Of a DNA stretch of 64,000 nt, positions 17,881 to 26,571 are shown piece after piece (positions within the stretch are counted from its first letter, which is position 1; every line of letters starts with the position of its first letter). Origin of the DNA: Myxococcales bacterium (GTDB taxonomy: Bacteria; Myxococcota_A; Polyangia; Polyangiales; Ga0077539); assembly GCA_013298625.1 (NCBI GenBank), contig JAAFIF010000048.1:1-64000 (forward strand), given 5' to 3'. The position numbers and the translations under genes were made by a program. Under the pieces are notes generated by a model. The model was given only the letters and a program-made list of their open reading frames with translations. It did no database searches and was not told the origin of the DNA.

Positions 17881-18738
17881 TCAACGCCCGCCGCTCTCTT
17901 GCAGCTCGCGCAGCGTGCGACCGTCTCGCGTCTTCCATTCGATGCGTCCGTTGGCGCTGCGACCCGCGACGACGCCCGCGGCAGCAGAGGGAGAATCGAA
18001 CACGCAGTCTCGCGCGAAGCGGTAGACCGAGCCGTGCTCGACCAGCACGCGCTCGTCGATCAGCAGCTGTCGACGCGAGCGCAAGTAGTTGTGAATCGAC
18101 GGAGCGAGTTCTTTCGCGGCGGTCGATCCCTCTCGTACGACGAAGCCGTCCGCGCCGTCGTGCCCCGTAGCCTTCGCGCCCTTGGCCTCCATCACCAAGA
18201 CGGGCGCGTCGACGCGATCGGTCGCGACGAACGCAGTCACACCGAGCAATGGCAAGAGCAGCAGAATGTCGTCCAAGAACGCGACGACGTCAGCTTCGTC
18301 TTCTTCGGACAAGCTGGGGAGCTGCGGAGTGTTCGCGTTGTCGAGCCGAACGCGGTTCGCCTTCGTCGCGATGGCGACGAGCTGCGCTTCGAGGTGCTGG
18401 ACGTGCGCTTTGTTCAGGGTGGAGTCCCTGCGACTGCAAACGATGACGTGCGTCCAAAAGTCCTTCTCGCGGTGGTGTCGCTCGATCCTGGGCCGGGTGG
18501 GGTCACCCTCGCCGATGTAGACCTGATCGATCCCTTCGTCGGTGGTGCCGAGCAGCACGTACACGCCAGCGCGATCGAGCTCGTCGCGCGAGGAGAGCTC
18601 GTCGAACGAGGCCCGCGGACACGAGAGCACGACGCCGTTCCAGTTGGTCTTTCCGACGATGCGCAACCCCGTCGGCGAGCCGCTCGGAACAAACAATCGC
18701 ACCGTAAATCCCCGGCGTCGCTCGGTGTGTGTCGTCAT
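17881..18738 (-). CDS. GIY-YIG nuclease-domain protein with DUF4357-like tail
   Basis: The 285-residue protein carries a GIY-YIG fold: GVYVLLG (58-64), VYIGEGDP (73-80) and RIERHH (84-89), then a conserved Glu in AHVQHLEAQL near 118-127. The C-terminal part (about 235-285) resembles DUF4357, with AAGVVAGRSANGRIEW and TRDGRTLREL. This architecture occurs in many unassigned GIY-YIG proteins, some near restriction or defence genes. I used the ATG at 18738 because GAGAAGAGCG lies just upstream as a ribosome site. It is the last gene of a three-gene minus-strand run. Confidence 0.8.
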   Translation of the reverse strand: MTTHTERRRGFTVRLFVPSGSPTGLRIVGKTNWNGVVLSCPRASFDELSSRDELDRAGVYVLLGTTDEGIDQVYIGEGDPTRPRIERHHREKDFWTHVIVCSRRDSTLNKAHVQHLEAQLVAIATKANRVRLDNANTPQLPSLSEEDEADVVAFLDDILLLLPLLGVTAFVATDRVDAPVLVMEAKGAKATGHDGADGFVVREGSTAAKELAPSIHNYLRSRRQLLIDERVLVEHGSVYRFARDCVFDSPSAAAGVVAGRSANGRIEWKTRDGRTLRELQESGGR

Positions 18739-18769
18739 CGCTCGCTCTTCTCTCCGCACCGCGGCGCGA

Positions 18770-19210
18770 TCACTTCGAGGCCTTCGCGCGCGCTCGCTTC
18801 GCCGCGCCCGGGGCCGCGGCGCTGTTGGGCTTGCGCGCGATCAACCGCTCGCTGCGATAGCGCAACGCGGACCACACCTCGTCGATCGCCACCTGCGACA
18901 CTGGGCCGAAGCCCGCGTCGTGCACCGGCTTCCATCCGTCGTCTCGATGAATGTCCGTCGCGACGCCCTTGCGCTTCTTCGGGTACGCGATCCAGAACAC
19001 CACGTCGTCGCTCGACACGAGCGCGAGCGCCGCGCTCAGATGCGCCCGCAGCTCGTCCTGCGAGCGCACGAAGAGAAGCACGACGTCGGGACGATCGGGC
19101 ACGCCGCCCTGCGCGGGATCGAGCGAGTCGAGCACTCCGTCGGGCGCCTCGAGCGCGCGCCACGATCGGCCTTCGGTCACGAGCAATTTGCGCGCGAGGG
19201 TCGTCGCCAT
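18770..19210 (-). CDS. DUF3052-like protein
   Basis: The 146-residue protein resembles DUF3052 in its core: LLFVRSQDELRAHL, then VVFWIAYPKKRKGVATDI and VAIDEVWSALRYR. It ends with a Lys/Arg/Ala-rich tail (AAKRARAKASK) that could bind nucleic acid. It starts 12 bp downstream of the MocR regulator and 31 bp before the GIY-YIG gene, so the three probably form an operon. The family has no established biochemical role. The assignment rests on motif resemblance read by eye. Confidence 0.7.
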   Translation of the reverse strand: MATTLARKLLVTEGRSWRALEAPDGVLDSLDPAQGGVPDRPDVVLLFVRSQDELRAHLSAALALVSSDDVVFWIAYPKKRKGVATDIHRDDGWKPVHDAGFGPVSQVAIDEVWSALRYRSERLIARKPNSAAAPGAAKRARAKASK

Positions 19211-19222
19211 GGGCCCAAGAGA

Positions 19223-20662
19223 TTACCGCATCGCCTCTCGCAGCTCGTTGCCCAAGATCGTCAGCGCGCGGTCGAGGTCGGCTTCGCCGACGAACGCGTA
19301 GCTCACGCGAAATCCATTCAAATGCCGCGCGCCTGCGAAGTGCGCCGCCGCCGACTCGATGTTCACCCCTCGCGCCGCCATCTGCGCGCTGAGCCGCTGC
19401 ACGTCCACCGACCGTGGAACCTCCAGCCACAACGTCGGCCCTCCCCCCGGCAGCGTCCATCGACACCCCTCGGGCATGCGCGCGCTCAGCGCCTCGAGGC
19501 ACCGCGCGTAGCGGGCGTCGAGCGCCGCCTGCACCGCGCGCAAGTGCGTGTCGTAGTAGCCGCGGTCGAGAAACTCAGAGAGCACGGCCTCGGTGAGCCA
19601 GGGGTTTCCGAGGGTCGAGAGGCGCTTCATCGCGACCAACGTCGGGACCAGCGCGCGCGGCGCGACGAGGTAGCCCACGCGCAGCGACGGCAAGAGCTTC
19701 TTGGTAAACGAGTTTGCGTACAGGACGTTGTCGCCGCCCAGCGCGCGAAGCGTCGGGCGATAGTCGCCGTCGGACAACATGTCCGAGCCCCAGTCGTCTT
19801 CGAGCAGGCCCATTGCAGTCCGCTCGCTCAGCGCGAGCAGCGCGTCGAGCTCGTGCGGCTGGTACGAGTAGCCAGTAGGGTTTTGAAAACGTGTGATCGA
19901 ATACAGCAGCGACGGAGCGTCGCGCTCGATCACCGCGCGCCACCCGTCCAGGTCGATGCCCTCGAAGGGGTCGAGCCGCAGCGGAGACAGCGTCGCCCCG
20001 AGGTTCTCGAACAGAAACCGCGCGTGGCTGTACACTGGGTCTTCGACGGCGACGCGACGCGTAGCCAGCGCGCGCACGACGATGTCCAGCGCCTGCTGCG
20101 AGCCCGTCGTAATGATCACCTGTGACGGGTCCACGGCCATGGCCCGCGCGCTCAGGCGCTCGGCGATCTGCGCGCGCAGCGGCGCGTACCCTTGCGGGTC
20201 ATAAAACGCGTCGAGCCCAGGCGTCCGCAGCACCGAGCGCGCGCAGTCCGCCAACCGCTCGCGCGGCAAGAGCGCAGGGTCGATGAACACCGAGCTCAGC
20301 TTGATCGCGTCGCTCGGCGCTGGCCCCGACAGCGCCGGCGTCGCCACCACGCGCGGAGCCGCGGCGCTTCGAGACACGATGGCCTCGCGCTCAGCAGCGT
20401 CGTGCGCCACGAACACTCCTTCGCGCTCTCGCGCGACGCACACCCCGCGCGCCACCAGCTCGTCGTACGCGCTCTGAACGGTGTTCTTCGATACGCCGAG
20501 CTGCCGTTCGATCGCGCGCACCGGCGGCAGCCGGGCGCCCGCGGGGAGGCGCCCCTCGCGTCGCGAGCGCAAGACCGACTCGACCAGGTCCATCGCCGTC
20601 GGCCTGCGCCCGGCTGCGGCCGACTGAATCGAAAACGAGTGGTACGGCGTGTGTTGCGTCAT
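19223..20662 (-). CDS. MocR/PdxR-type GntR regulator
   Basis: The 479-residue protein has an N-terminal winged helix (about 20-85) with GARLPPVRAIERQLGVSKNT, then a class I aminotransferase-like domain (about 115-470). The PLP motifs are ITTGSQQALDIV, YSITRFQNPTGYSY, LLEDDWGSDM and SFTKKLLPSLRVGY, whose lysine should form the Schiff base. MocR-type regulators sense PLP or amino-group metabolites; no vitamin B6 or GABA genes adjoin this one. It leads the run with the DUF3052-like and GIY-YIG genes, so it may control them. The ATG at 20662 precedes MTQHTPYHSF. Confidence 0.88.
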   Translation of the reverse strand: MTQHTPYHSFSIQSAAAGRRPTAMDLVESVLRSRREGRLPAGARLPPVRAIERQLGVSKNTVQSAYDELVARGVCVAREREGVFVAHDAAEREAIVSRSAAAPRVVATPALSGPAPSDAIKLSSVFIDPALLPRERLADCARSVLRTPGLDAFYDPQGYAPLRAQIAERLSARAMAVDPSQVIITTGSQQALDIVVRALATRRVAVEDPVYSHARFLFENLGATLSPLRLDPFEGIDLDGWRAVIERDAPSLLYSITRFQNPTGYSYQPHELDALLALSERTAMGLLEDDWGSDMLSDGDYRPTLRALGGDNVLYANSFTKKLLPSLRVGYLVAPRALVPTLVAMKRLSTLGNPWLTEAVLSEFLDRGYYDTHLRAVQAALDARYARCLEALSARMPEGCRWTLPGGGPTLWLEVPRSVDVQRLSAQMAARGVNIESAAAHFAGARHLNGFRVSYAFVGEADLDRALTILGNELREAMR

Positions 20663-20828
20663 CGCAGGCCCCGAGCGTAGCCGCTGCGCGCGCCGCGCGA
20701 AGGGACAGCGCCCGAGCAGCGACTGGGACAGCGCCGGCAGCGCGAGCCGATCGAACGAACAGCGCGCGACGTCGACTCCGCCCTTGCGTGGGGTGCGCCC
20801 CGAGGCCGACCATCAACGCCACCACCCT

Positions 20829-21626
20829 ATGCGCCGCAACGCACTGTTCTTCGCGCTCGCTCTACTCGCAGGCTGTCAGCGCGCTTGCGGCGAGCACACA
20901 CCAACACCAACGCCAACGCCAACGCCAACGCCAACACCAACACCAGACGCCGCGCCAAACCCAACGCCAAACCCAACGCCAAACCCAACACCAACACCAA
21001 CCCCCACGGCGGGCGCTGCGCCGCTGGCGACGTTGGTGGCGAGCGGGGCGACGGGCTGCGTCGGATGGTCCGAGAGCGAGCGCGCGATCGCGTGCATCGA
21101 AGGCCGCTGGGGCCTCGGGGTCGACGAGCGCAGCTGGGCGCTCGTCGTGCGCTCGGGCGCGACGCGAACGCCGATCAGCCTCGCGCCAGGACCGGAGTTT
21201 CCCGCGCCAGGTGCGGTCACCGACGACCCGCTGCCAGCGCCGGCCCGCGAGCGCGCCCAGGCGCGGCTCACGAGCGGCGGGTTTCGCACGATCACCAACG
21301 GCAGGACCATCGAAGCCGGAGCGACGCTCACCCTCGGCATCGTTCGCGCGAGCTACACCCGCGCCGCCGCCAGCGCCGGGGGAAACAACAGCGCCCCACA
21401 ATTCAACGAGCGCCTCGAGATCATCCCCGACGCGACCGGCTCGGCCATCGAGGTGTTCTCCTTCAGCGACGTCGCGACCGGCGACACAGGCCCCGTCGTG
21501 ACGATCTACCCCGTCGTCGGCGGACCGTTCGTCGTGCACCGCAGCGCGACCACAGCGGACGAAGGCATCAACCAGATCGAAGAGCAGGTCTGGGTCTGCG
21601 ACCTCGCCGCGCGGCGCTGCGAATAG
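20829..21626 (+). CDS. lipoprotein with Thr-Pro repeat linker
   Basis: The 265-residue protein starts with a short lipoprotein signal (lipobox LAGC, Cys16). Residues about 24-60 are a Thr-Pro/Asn-Pro repeat encoded by hexanucleotide repeats. The rest is a compact beta-rich domain of unknown family (GCVGWSESERAIACIEG to VWVCDLAARRCE) with paired cysteines at both ends. The linker probably acts as a rigid spacer that lifts the domain off the membrane. The last codons run into the first unit of the 93-bp tandem repeat. Confidence 0.75.
   Translation: MRRNALFFALALLAGCQRACGEHTPTPTPTPTPTPTPTPDAAPNPTPNPTPNPTPTPTPTAGAAPLATLVASGATGCVGWSESERAIACIEGRWGLGVDERSWALVVRSGATRTPISLAPGPEFPAPGAVTDDPLPAPARERAQARLTSGGFRTITNGRTIEAGATLTLGIVRASYTRAAASAGGNNSAPQFNERLEIIPDATGSAIEVFSFSDVATGDTGPVVTIYPVVGGPFVVHRSATTADEGINQIEEQVWVCDLAARRCE
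20895..21005 (+). repeat. coding hexanucleotide repeat (Thr-Pro tract)
   Basis: A CCAACG/CCAACA repeat fills 20895-20945, and a second related block with CCAAAC units fills about 20954-21005. Both lie within the lipoprotein gene and encode Thr-Pro and Asn-Pro dipeptides. Hexamer units keep the frame, so copy-number change would alter linker length without breaking the gene. Confidence 0.9.
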
Positions 21627-21817
21627 CGCGCAGTCGCCGAACCGCTGATCCCCGCGACGTCATGGTTGATGCACAAAGCATCAACTCATGCCGCGCCAGC
21701 GGTTCGGCGCTGCGAACAACGCGCAGTCGCCGAACCGCTGACTCCCGCGACGTCATGGTTGATGCACAAAGCATCAACTCATGCCGCGCCAGCGGTTCGG
21801 CGCTGCGAATAGCGCGC
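21613..21817. repeat. 93-bp tandem repeat containing nested palindromes
   Basis: Two nearly identical 93-bp units (21613-21705 and 21706-21798) plus the first about 19 bp of a third. Each unit holds a 13-bp outer inverted repeat (first unit: 21635-21647 with 21697-21709) and an 8-bp inner one (GTTGATGC at 21665-21672, GCATCAAC at 21678-21685), so each copy can fold into a long stem with an internal stem. The units differ at only a few bases. The repeat begins inside the last codons of the lipoprotein gene and ends before the GST gene. It could act as a terminator, a REP-like element, or an RNA or protein binding site. Confidence 0.9.
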
Positions 21818-21862
21818 GTCGGCCGCTCCCCGTTTTCGTCGACCGCTCTACACTCGCGCGCG

Positions 21863-22531
21863 ATGATCACGCTCTACACCGCAGCGACGCCCAACGGACA
21901 CAAGGTCTCGATCGCCCTCGAAGAGCTCGGCGCGGCTTATCAAACCCGCGCCATCGACCTCGCGAAGCAAGAGCAGAAAGAGCCCTGGTTTCTCGAGGTG
22001 AATCCCAACGGGAGAATCCCCGCCATCGTCGATCACGACGCTGGGGACTTCGCCGTCTTCGAGTCCGGCGCGATCTTGCTCTACCTCGCAGAGAAGCACG
22101 GGCAGCTGCTGCCGACGGACCCCAAGCAGCGCTCGGTGGCCATCCAGTGGCTGATGTTTCAGATGGGCGGCGTCGGCCCGATGATGGGGCAAGCCAACGT
22201 GTTCGTGCGGTATGCGCCCGAGAAGATTCCGTATGCGATTCAGCGGTACCAACGCGAGAGCCGACGGCTCTTCGAAGTGATCGAACGTCGCCTCGAGAAG
22301 AGCGCGTATCTCGGCGGAGACGAGTACTCGATCGCGGACATCGCGACGTTTCCGTGGGTGCGCGGCTATCGCTGGGCCGAGCTCGACATCAGCGGGCTGC
22401 CCAAGCTCGAAGCGTGGCTGGCGGCGATCGAAGCGCGGCCGGCGGTGCAGCGCGCGCTCGCGGTTCCGCAGAAGCCAGCGGACGACGACGCGAGCAAGCG
22501 CGTCGACGCGGCCAAGAAGATCCTCGTGTGA
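21863..22531 (+). CDS. glutathione S-transferase family protein (YfcG-like)
   Basis: The 222-residue protein has an N-terminal thioredoxin-like domain with ATPNGHKVSIALEE (8-21), NPNGRIPAIVD (47-57) and ESGAILLYLAEK, then a helical C-terminal domain. The TPNGHK segment is characteristic of the Ure2p/YfcG (Nu-class) GSTs, some of which act as disulfide-bond reductases. The start is the ATG at 21863, 46 bp after the 93-bp repeat. It converges with the beta-helix lipoprotein gene, 13 bp away. Confidence 0.85.
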   Translation: MITLYTAATPNGHKVSIALEELGAAYQTRAIDLAKQEQKEPWFLEVNPNGRIPAIVDHDAGDFAVFESGAILLYLAEKHGQLLPTDPKQRSVAIQWLMFQMGGVGPMMGQANVFVRYAPEKIPYAIQRYQRESRRLFEVIERRLEKSAYLGGDEYSIADIATFPWVRGYRWAELDISGLPKLEAWLAAIEARPAVQRALAVPQKPADDDASKRVDAAKKILV

Positions 22532-22544
22532 GCGGGGGCGCCTC

Positions 22545-24416
22545 TCAGCGCGGGCCATACGCAGGGACGGTCGCGCCGAACTCGTACGCGCCCAAGTCCG
22601 GCGCGCGCCCCGCGAAGCCGTCGTTGACGTTGTCGATCGCGACGCCGTTGTCGACCGCCGCGCCGCCGCCGCGCGGCCGCAGGTCCGCCGCCATCAGCGC
22701 AGGAAACGGGCTGCTCGGATAGCTCACGCTCGCGGCGAACGCCGAGAGGTCCACGCTGACGGCGTGCGCCTCGGTGCTCATCGCGCGCAGCTCGGCGAGC
22801 GAGCTGAAGCGCAGGGCGCCGTAGCGACCCGCGAACATCCCCGTGGTCGATCCGAAGCCGTCGTAGTCGAAGTCGCAGCTCGTCTGCGCGGTCGCGACGT
22901 TGAGCACCTGCCCGGTACCGCTCGAGTACGTGTTGAACGTTGCTCCAGGGCCGCCGATGAACAGGTTGTTGCGCGCGAACGCGCGGTGCACGGGCTCGCT
23001 GGTGTAGATGCCGAAGCCGTCGCCGTTCTTCACGACGGTGTTGTGCAAGAGCACGTCGCCGTAGCTCGTCCGCTGCAGCTTGAAGGCCGAGAGGATCACG
23101 TTGTACGCGACGTTGCGGAGGAAGTACGTCGGCCCGCCGAGGCCCGGCTGCGAGCTCATCGCGATGAACGTGTTGGTCAAGCGATTGCGGACGATGCGGC
23201 AGTTGTGCGCGCAGAAGTCCGCTTCGATGCCGTCGTCGCCGGCGTTGTCGATGTCGTTCTCGACCACGTCGATGCTCCACTGATCGTCGGGGCTGGCGTC
23301 CTCGACGAACGAGATCCCGTCGCGAAAGCCAGAGACGCGGTTGTGCTCGATCACGTGTCCGGGCCCGATCACCAAGATCCCCTCGCCCACGTTGGTCCCC
23401 GAGACGCCGAGGGCGGCGGTCTCCCAGCGAGACGCTCCGCGCACGATGTTGTCGGCGATGTAGCAGTCCTCCGAGCGAAGCAAGCTCACGATGCCGTCGC
23501 CCGTGGTCTCGACGGTGTTGCGGACGACGGCGATGTTTCGGCCGTTGTTGAAGCGCACGCGACCGCGGATGGTGAGGCCTTCGATCCGCACGTCGCGCCG
23601 CGAGAACATGTCGATGTTGCCCGTGACGATCGCGTTGGGGGCGCCGCGCAAGGTGATGGGTCGACCGGCAGCTCCGTCGCGGTTGATGGTGAACGCTGGG
23701 TAGCTGCCCGCGGCCATCTCGAGCACGTCGCCGGGGTTGGCGTTGCCGAGCGCGGCGGCGAAGGTCGCGGGCGTCACGGGTCGCACGTTTGCGCCAGCGG
23801 GGACCGACGGAACGGGCCTCGTTCGCACGGTGGTCGTGCGCACTTCGCAGCCTCCGTCGGGGTCCAAGAGCGAGAGCTCGATCTCGTACTCGGTGTCCGG
23901 CTCGACGTCGAAGATCGAGCCCGAGTGACGGTTGGCCCACGAGCGGCCCGAGGTGCTCCCCGCAGGGATTCGGCGCAGGGGCATGGCGCTCTGCCACGAG
24001 GGCGCGCCGCGGCGACGAAAGCGCACGCGCACGGCTCCGTCGTTGTCCGCGTCGCCGGCGATGGCCCACTCGACGGTGATGTTTCGCAGCGTGGGGTTGG
24101 GCGTCGCGACCGCGCCAGGCGTCGTCGAGTTGGCCGTCATCGGTCCGGGCGGAGGGCACATCGGGCTCGCGCTGTCGGCGGGCGCAGCTGCGTCGGGCTG
24201 CGCGGCTGCGTCGGGCTGCGCGGCTGCGTCCATGCGCGAGGCGTCGTCGACCGCGCCCGCGTCGAGCGACGGGATCCCCGAGTCCGAGGCGTCTACCGAG
24301 GGCGGGAGGCGATCGAGCAGAAAGGGTCCTGCGTCGCCAGCGTCGGGCTCGGGGACGGGCGTCGAGCACGCACACACAATCAAGAGCGGAAGGCTGAAGA
24401 GCGTCGAGCGGTCCAT
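22545..24416 (-). CDS. right-handed beta-helix surface lipoprotein
   Basis: The 623-residue protein has a lipoprotein signal peptide (CAC, Cys17) and an Asp/Ala-rich spacer that includes an 18-bp tandem coding repeat near 24187-24222 (AAAQPDAAAQPDAA). A fibronectin-type-III-like segment (about 105-185) is followed by a parallel beta-helix (about 200-560) with repeated Asn/Val/Gly turns (RNIAVVRNTVETTGDGIV, CRIVRNRLTN). It ends with DLGAYEFG, a common end of such helices. Relatives include polysaccharide lyases and surface adhesins; the catalytic residues are unknown. It is divergent from the NAD-binding protein gene, 81 bp away. Confidence 0.8.
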   Translation of the reverse strand: MDRSTLFSLPLLIVCACSTPVPEPDAGDAGPFLLDRLPPSVDASDSGIPSLDAGAVDDASRMDAAAQPDAAAQPDAAAPADSASPMCPPPGPMTANSTTPGAVATPNPTLRNITVEWAIAGDADNDGAVRVRFRRRGAPSWQSAMPLRRIPAGSTSGRSWANRHSGSIFDVEPDTEYEIELSLLDPDGGCEVRTTTVRTRPVPSVPAGANVRPVTPATFAAALGNANPGDVLEMAAGSYPAFTINRDGAAGRPITLRGAPNAIVTGNIDMFSRRDVRIEGLTIRGRVRFNNGRNIAVVRNTVETTGDGIVSLLRSEDCYIADNIVRGASRWETAALGVSGTNVGEGILVIGPGHVIEHNRVSGFRDGISFVEDASPDDQWSIDVVENDIDNAGDDGIEADFCAHNCRIVRNRLTNTFIAMSSQPGLGGPTYFLRNVAYNVILSAFKLQRTSYGDVLLHNTVVKNGDGFGIYTSEPVHRAFARNNLFIGGPGATFNTYSSGTGQVLNVATAQTSCDFDYDGFGSTTGMFAGRYGALRFSSLAELRAMSTEAHAVSVDLSAFAASVSYPSSPFPALMAADLRPRGGGAAVDNGVAIDNVNDGFAGRAPDLGAYEFGATVPAYGPR

Positions 24417-24497
24417 GATCGCGCTCGACGGTCGCACGAAACGGGGCGTTGGTAATCCTCGCAACCGCGGGCGTACCGTGGCAAAACACAGCGCAAC

Positions 24498-25148
24498 ATG
24501 AAGCTGGTGATTCTGGGAGCGTCCGGGGGCGTAGGCAGGTTGCTGGTCGAGCAAGCGGCGAAGCGCGGGCACGACGTGCGCGCGGTGGCGAGAGAGAGCT
24601 CGGCGGTGACCGCTCCAGCGGGCGTGACGGTGATGAAGGGCGACCTCGAGAGCGAGGCGTTTCTTCGCGAGTGCGTGCGCGATCGCGACGTGGTGCTCTC
24701 GGCGCTCGGGCTCAAGCTCAAGGGCCTCGCCCCGTGGAACGCGCCGGAGCGCCCCACGTTCTTGCGCGACAGCACCGACGCGCTGCTGCGGGCGATGAAG
24801 GCCGAGGGCGTGCGGCGGGTGTGCGCGGTCTCGTCGGGCGGCGTCGGCGACAGCGCGGACATCATCCCGGGGTTCTTCAAGGCGTTCGTCGCGGTGACGG
24901 CGATGAAGCGCGTGTTCGTCGAGCTCGACGCGATGGAGCAGCGCTATTTCAACAGCGGCCTCGAGCACTGCGTCGTGCGCCCGAGCGGGCTGACCGACGA
25001 GCCTGCGACGGGCAAGGTCGTGGTGACCAAGAAGTTCACGGGCCGCGCGACGATCCCGCGCGCCGACGTCGCCGCGTACATGCTCGATCAGGCCGAGAAG
25101 AGCGCGTTCACCGAGACGCGCCCTGTGATCACGGTCACGGGCGGCTGA
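24498..25148 (+). CDS. NAD(P)-binding NmrA/SDR-like protein
   Basis: The 216-residue cytosolic protein begins with a Rossmann motif, MKLVILGASGGVGRLLVEQA (GxxGxxG at about 7-13). The family-typical VRAVARES and GDLES acidic contacts follow, then VCAVSSGGVGDSAD and a CVVRPSGLTDEPATGK substrate-side segment. It fits the atypical SDR group (NmrA-like, flavin-reductase-like). The substrate is unknown. It converges with the next gene, ending 7 bp before it. Confidence 0.82.
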   Translation: MKLVILGASGGVGRLLVEQAAKRGHDVRAVARESSAVTAPAGVTVMKGDLESEAFLRECVRDRDVVLSALGLKLKGLAPWNAPERPTFLRDSTDALLRAMKAEGVRRVCAVSSGGVGDSADIIPGFFKAFVAVTAMKRVFVELDAMEQRYFNSGLEHCVVRPSGLTDEPATGKVVVTKKFTGRATIPRADVAAYMLDQAEKSAFTETRPVITVTGG

Positions 25149-25155
25149 GCGTCGG

Positions 25156-25656
25156 TCAGCGCTTCGGGGGCACCTTGGCGCCGGTCTCTTCGATGGCCGC
25201 GATCAACGCGCGTGTGTCGCCGCCGGGTCCGCCGCGGTACATCTTCTCGAAGAGCCAGCGAGCGCCGTCCTCTTGCTCGCCGAAGATCTTCATCGGGTAC
25301 TTCGGGCGGGCGACCAGAATGAGCCCAGAGACCAGGGCGCGCACGGTTGTGCCGACGAAGCCGCGCACTTCGATCACCACCGAGACGCACAGGTCGCGGT
25401 CTTCGTACGCCTTGATGGCGTCGACGATCGCGCTGCGGGTGTCTTCGGCGAGCTCCATCTTGGCAGAGCTGTGCAGCGCGCTGACGATGACGCAGCCTAC
25501 GGGGTCGGCCTGCTTGGAGAGCTCGCGCTGCGTCTGGCGAAATGCGCGCATCCGCTCGACCGTCGCGGACTCACGGAAGTACGCGATCATCACGTTGCGC
25601 CAGGTCGAGAACGCGCATCCCTCGTCGCTGTAGACCACCTTCACTGGATCGCGCAT
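25156..25656 (-). CDS. conserved hypothetical protein
   Basis: The 166-residue soluble protein has alternating alpha/beta elements (VKVVYSDEGCAFSTWRNVMI, VVIEVRGFVGTTVRALVSG) and no signal peptide. I do not recognise the family. The central strand-helix pattern resembles STAS-like or SEC14-like myxobacterial proteins, but no diagnostic residue is present. It sits alone between the NAD-binding gene and the divergent MEMO gene. Confidence 0.55.
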   Translation of the reverse strand: MRDPVKVVYSDEGCAFSTWRNVMIAYFRESATVERMRAFRQTQRELSKQADPVGCVIVSALHSSAKMELAEDTRSAIVDAIKAYEDRDLCVSVVIEVRGFVGTTVRALVSGLILVARPKYPMKIFGEQEDGARWLFEKMYRGGPGGDTRALIAAIEETGAKVPPKR

Positions 25657-25740
25657 CGCGTCACCGATCCTCGCACGCTCGAGCGCGGCGCTGGCACCGG
25701 TTTTTCATAGGATCATCGCGCACCCTCGCGAGGCCCAACG

Positions 25741-26571
25741 ATGAACGCCCCCGCCGCTGACACAGCACGCGCCCCTGCCGTCGCAGGGCTCTTCTATCCC
25801 GACGCGCCGAGGTCCCTCGCGAGCGCTGTCGATTCGCTGCTCGATGAAGCGCGCGCGCGCAACGCGCACCTCGCGCACAGCCCGGGCGCGCTCAAAGTGC
25901 TGATCGTCCCGCACGCGGGCTACGTGTATTCGGGCGCCATCGCGGCGACGGCGTACGCGCTTCTCGCGTCGCTCGCGCAACGTATTCGCCGCGTCGTGCT
26001 GCTCGGCCCCGCGCACCGCGCGTACGTGCACGGACTCGCGGCGTCCGACGCGTTCAGCTTCGAGACGCCGCTCGGTCACGTGCCGGTCGACCTCGACGCG
26101 GTGCGGACGGTGGCGCAGTTTCCTCAGGTGACGATCGACTCGCGGGCGCACGCGAGGGAGCACTCGCTCGAGGTGCACCTGCCGTTCTTGCAGCGGATGT
26201 TGAAGGACTTTGCGATCGTTCCGCTCGTGGTGGGCGACGCGACGCCGACCGAGGTCGCGCAGGTGCTCGAGGCGCTGTGGGGCGGAGACGAGACGCTCAT
26301 CGTGCTCTCGTCGGACCTGTCGCACTATCAGCCGTACGACACCGCGACCCAAGTCGACCGGCGGACCTCCGAGGCCATCGTGCGCGCGGACTTCATCGGC
26401 CCCGAGCAAGCCTGCGGCGCGCACGCGATCAACGGGCTGAGCGCCCTGCGCGCGTGGCGCAAGCTCGACCCCGTCGTGCTCGACCTGCGCAACTCTGGCG
26501 ACACGGCAGGCGCGCACGACGAGGTCGTGGGCTACCTGTCGGCTGCCCTCTACGAGCCCGAAGCCCGATGA
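25741..26571 (+). CDS. amrB: MEMO1/AmrB family protein
   Basis: The 276-residue protein has the MEMO family signature: PHAGYVYSG (about 57-65), LLGPAHRAYV (about 87-96), AREHSLEVHLPF (about 139-150), VLSSDLSHYQ and CGAHAINGLSALR. The His/His/Cys set matches the metal-binding site of MEMO1. It is the B component of the AmmeMemoRadiSam group; the chemical role is not established. Its last codon overlaps the ATG of the AMMECR1 gene (ATGA), the standard pairing of the family. The ATG at 25741 precedes an APAVAGLFYP start typical of the family. Confidence 0.9.
   Translation: MNAPAADTARAPAVAGLFYPDAPRSLASAVDSLLDEARARNAHLAHSPGALKVLIVPHAGYVYSGAIAATAYALLASLAQRIRRVVLLGPAHRAYVHGLAASDAFSFETPLGHVPVDLDAVRTVAQFPQVTIDSRAHAREHSLEVHLPFLQRMLKDFAIVPLVVGDATPTEVAQVLEALWGGDETLIVLSSDLSHYQPYDTATQVDRRTSEAIVRADFIGPEQACGAHAINGLSALRAWRKLDPVVLDLRNSGDTAGAHDEVVGYLSAALYEPEAR

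Noticed and set aside
25690..25710. Sigma-54-like promoter (TGGCAC, 5-nt gap, TTTC) before amrB
   Set aside because: The -12 element has TC instead of GC and no enhancer-binding protein gene is near; too weak to call.
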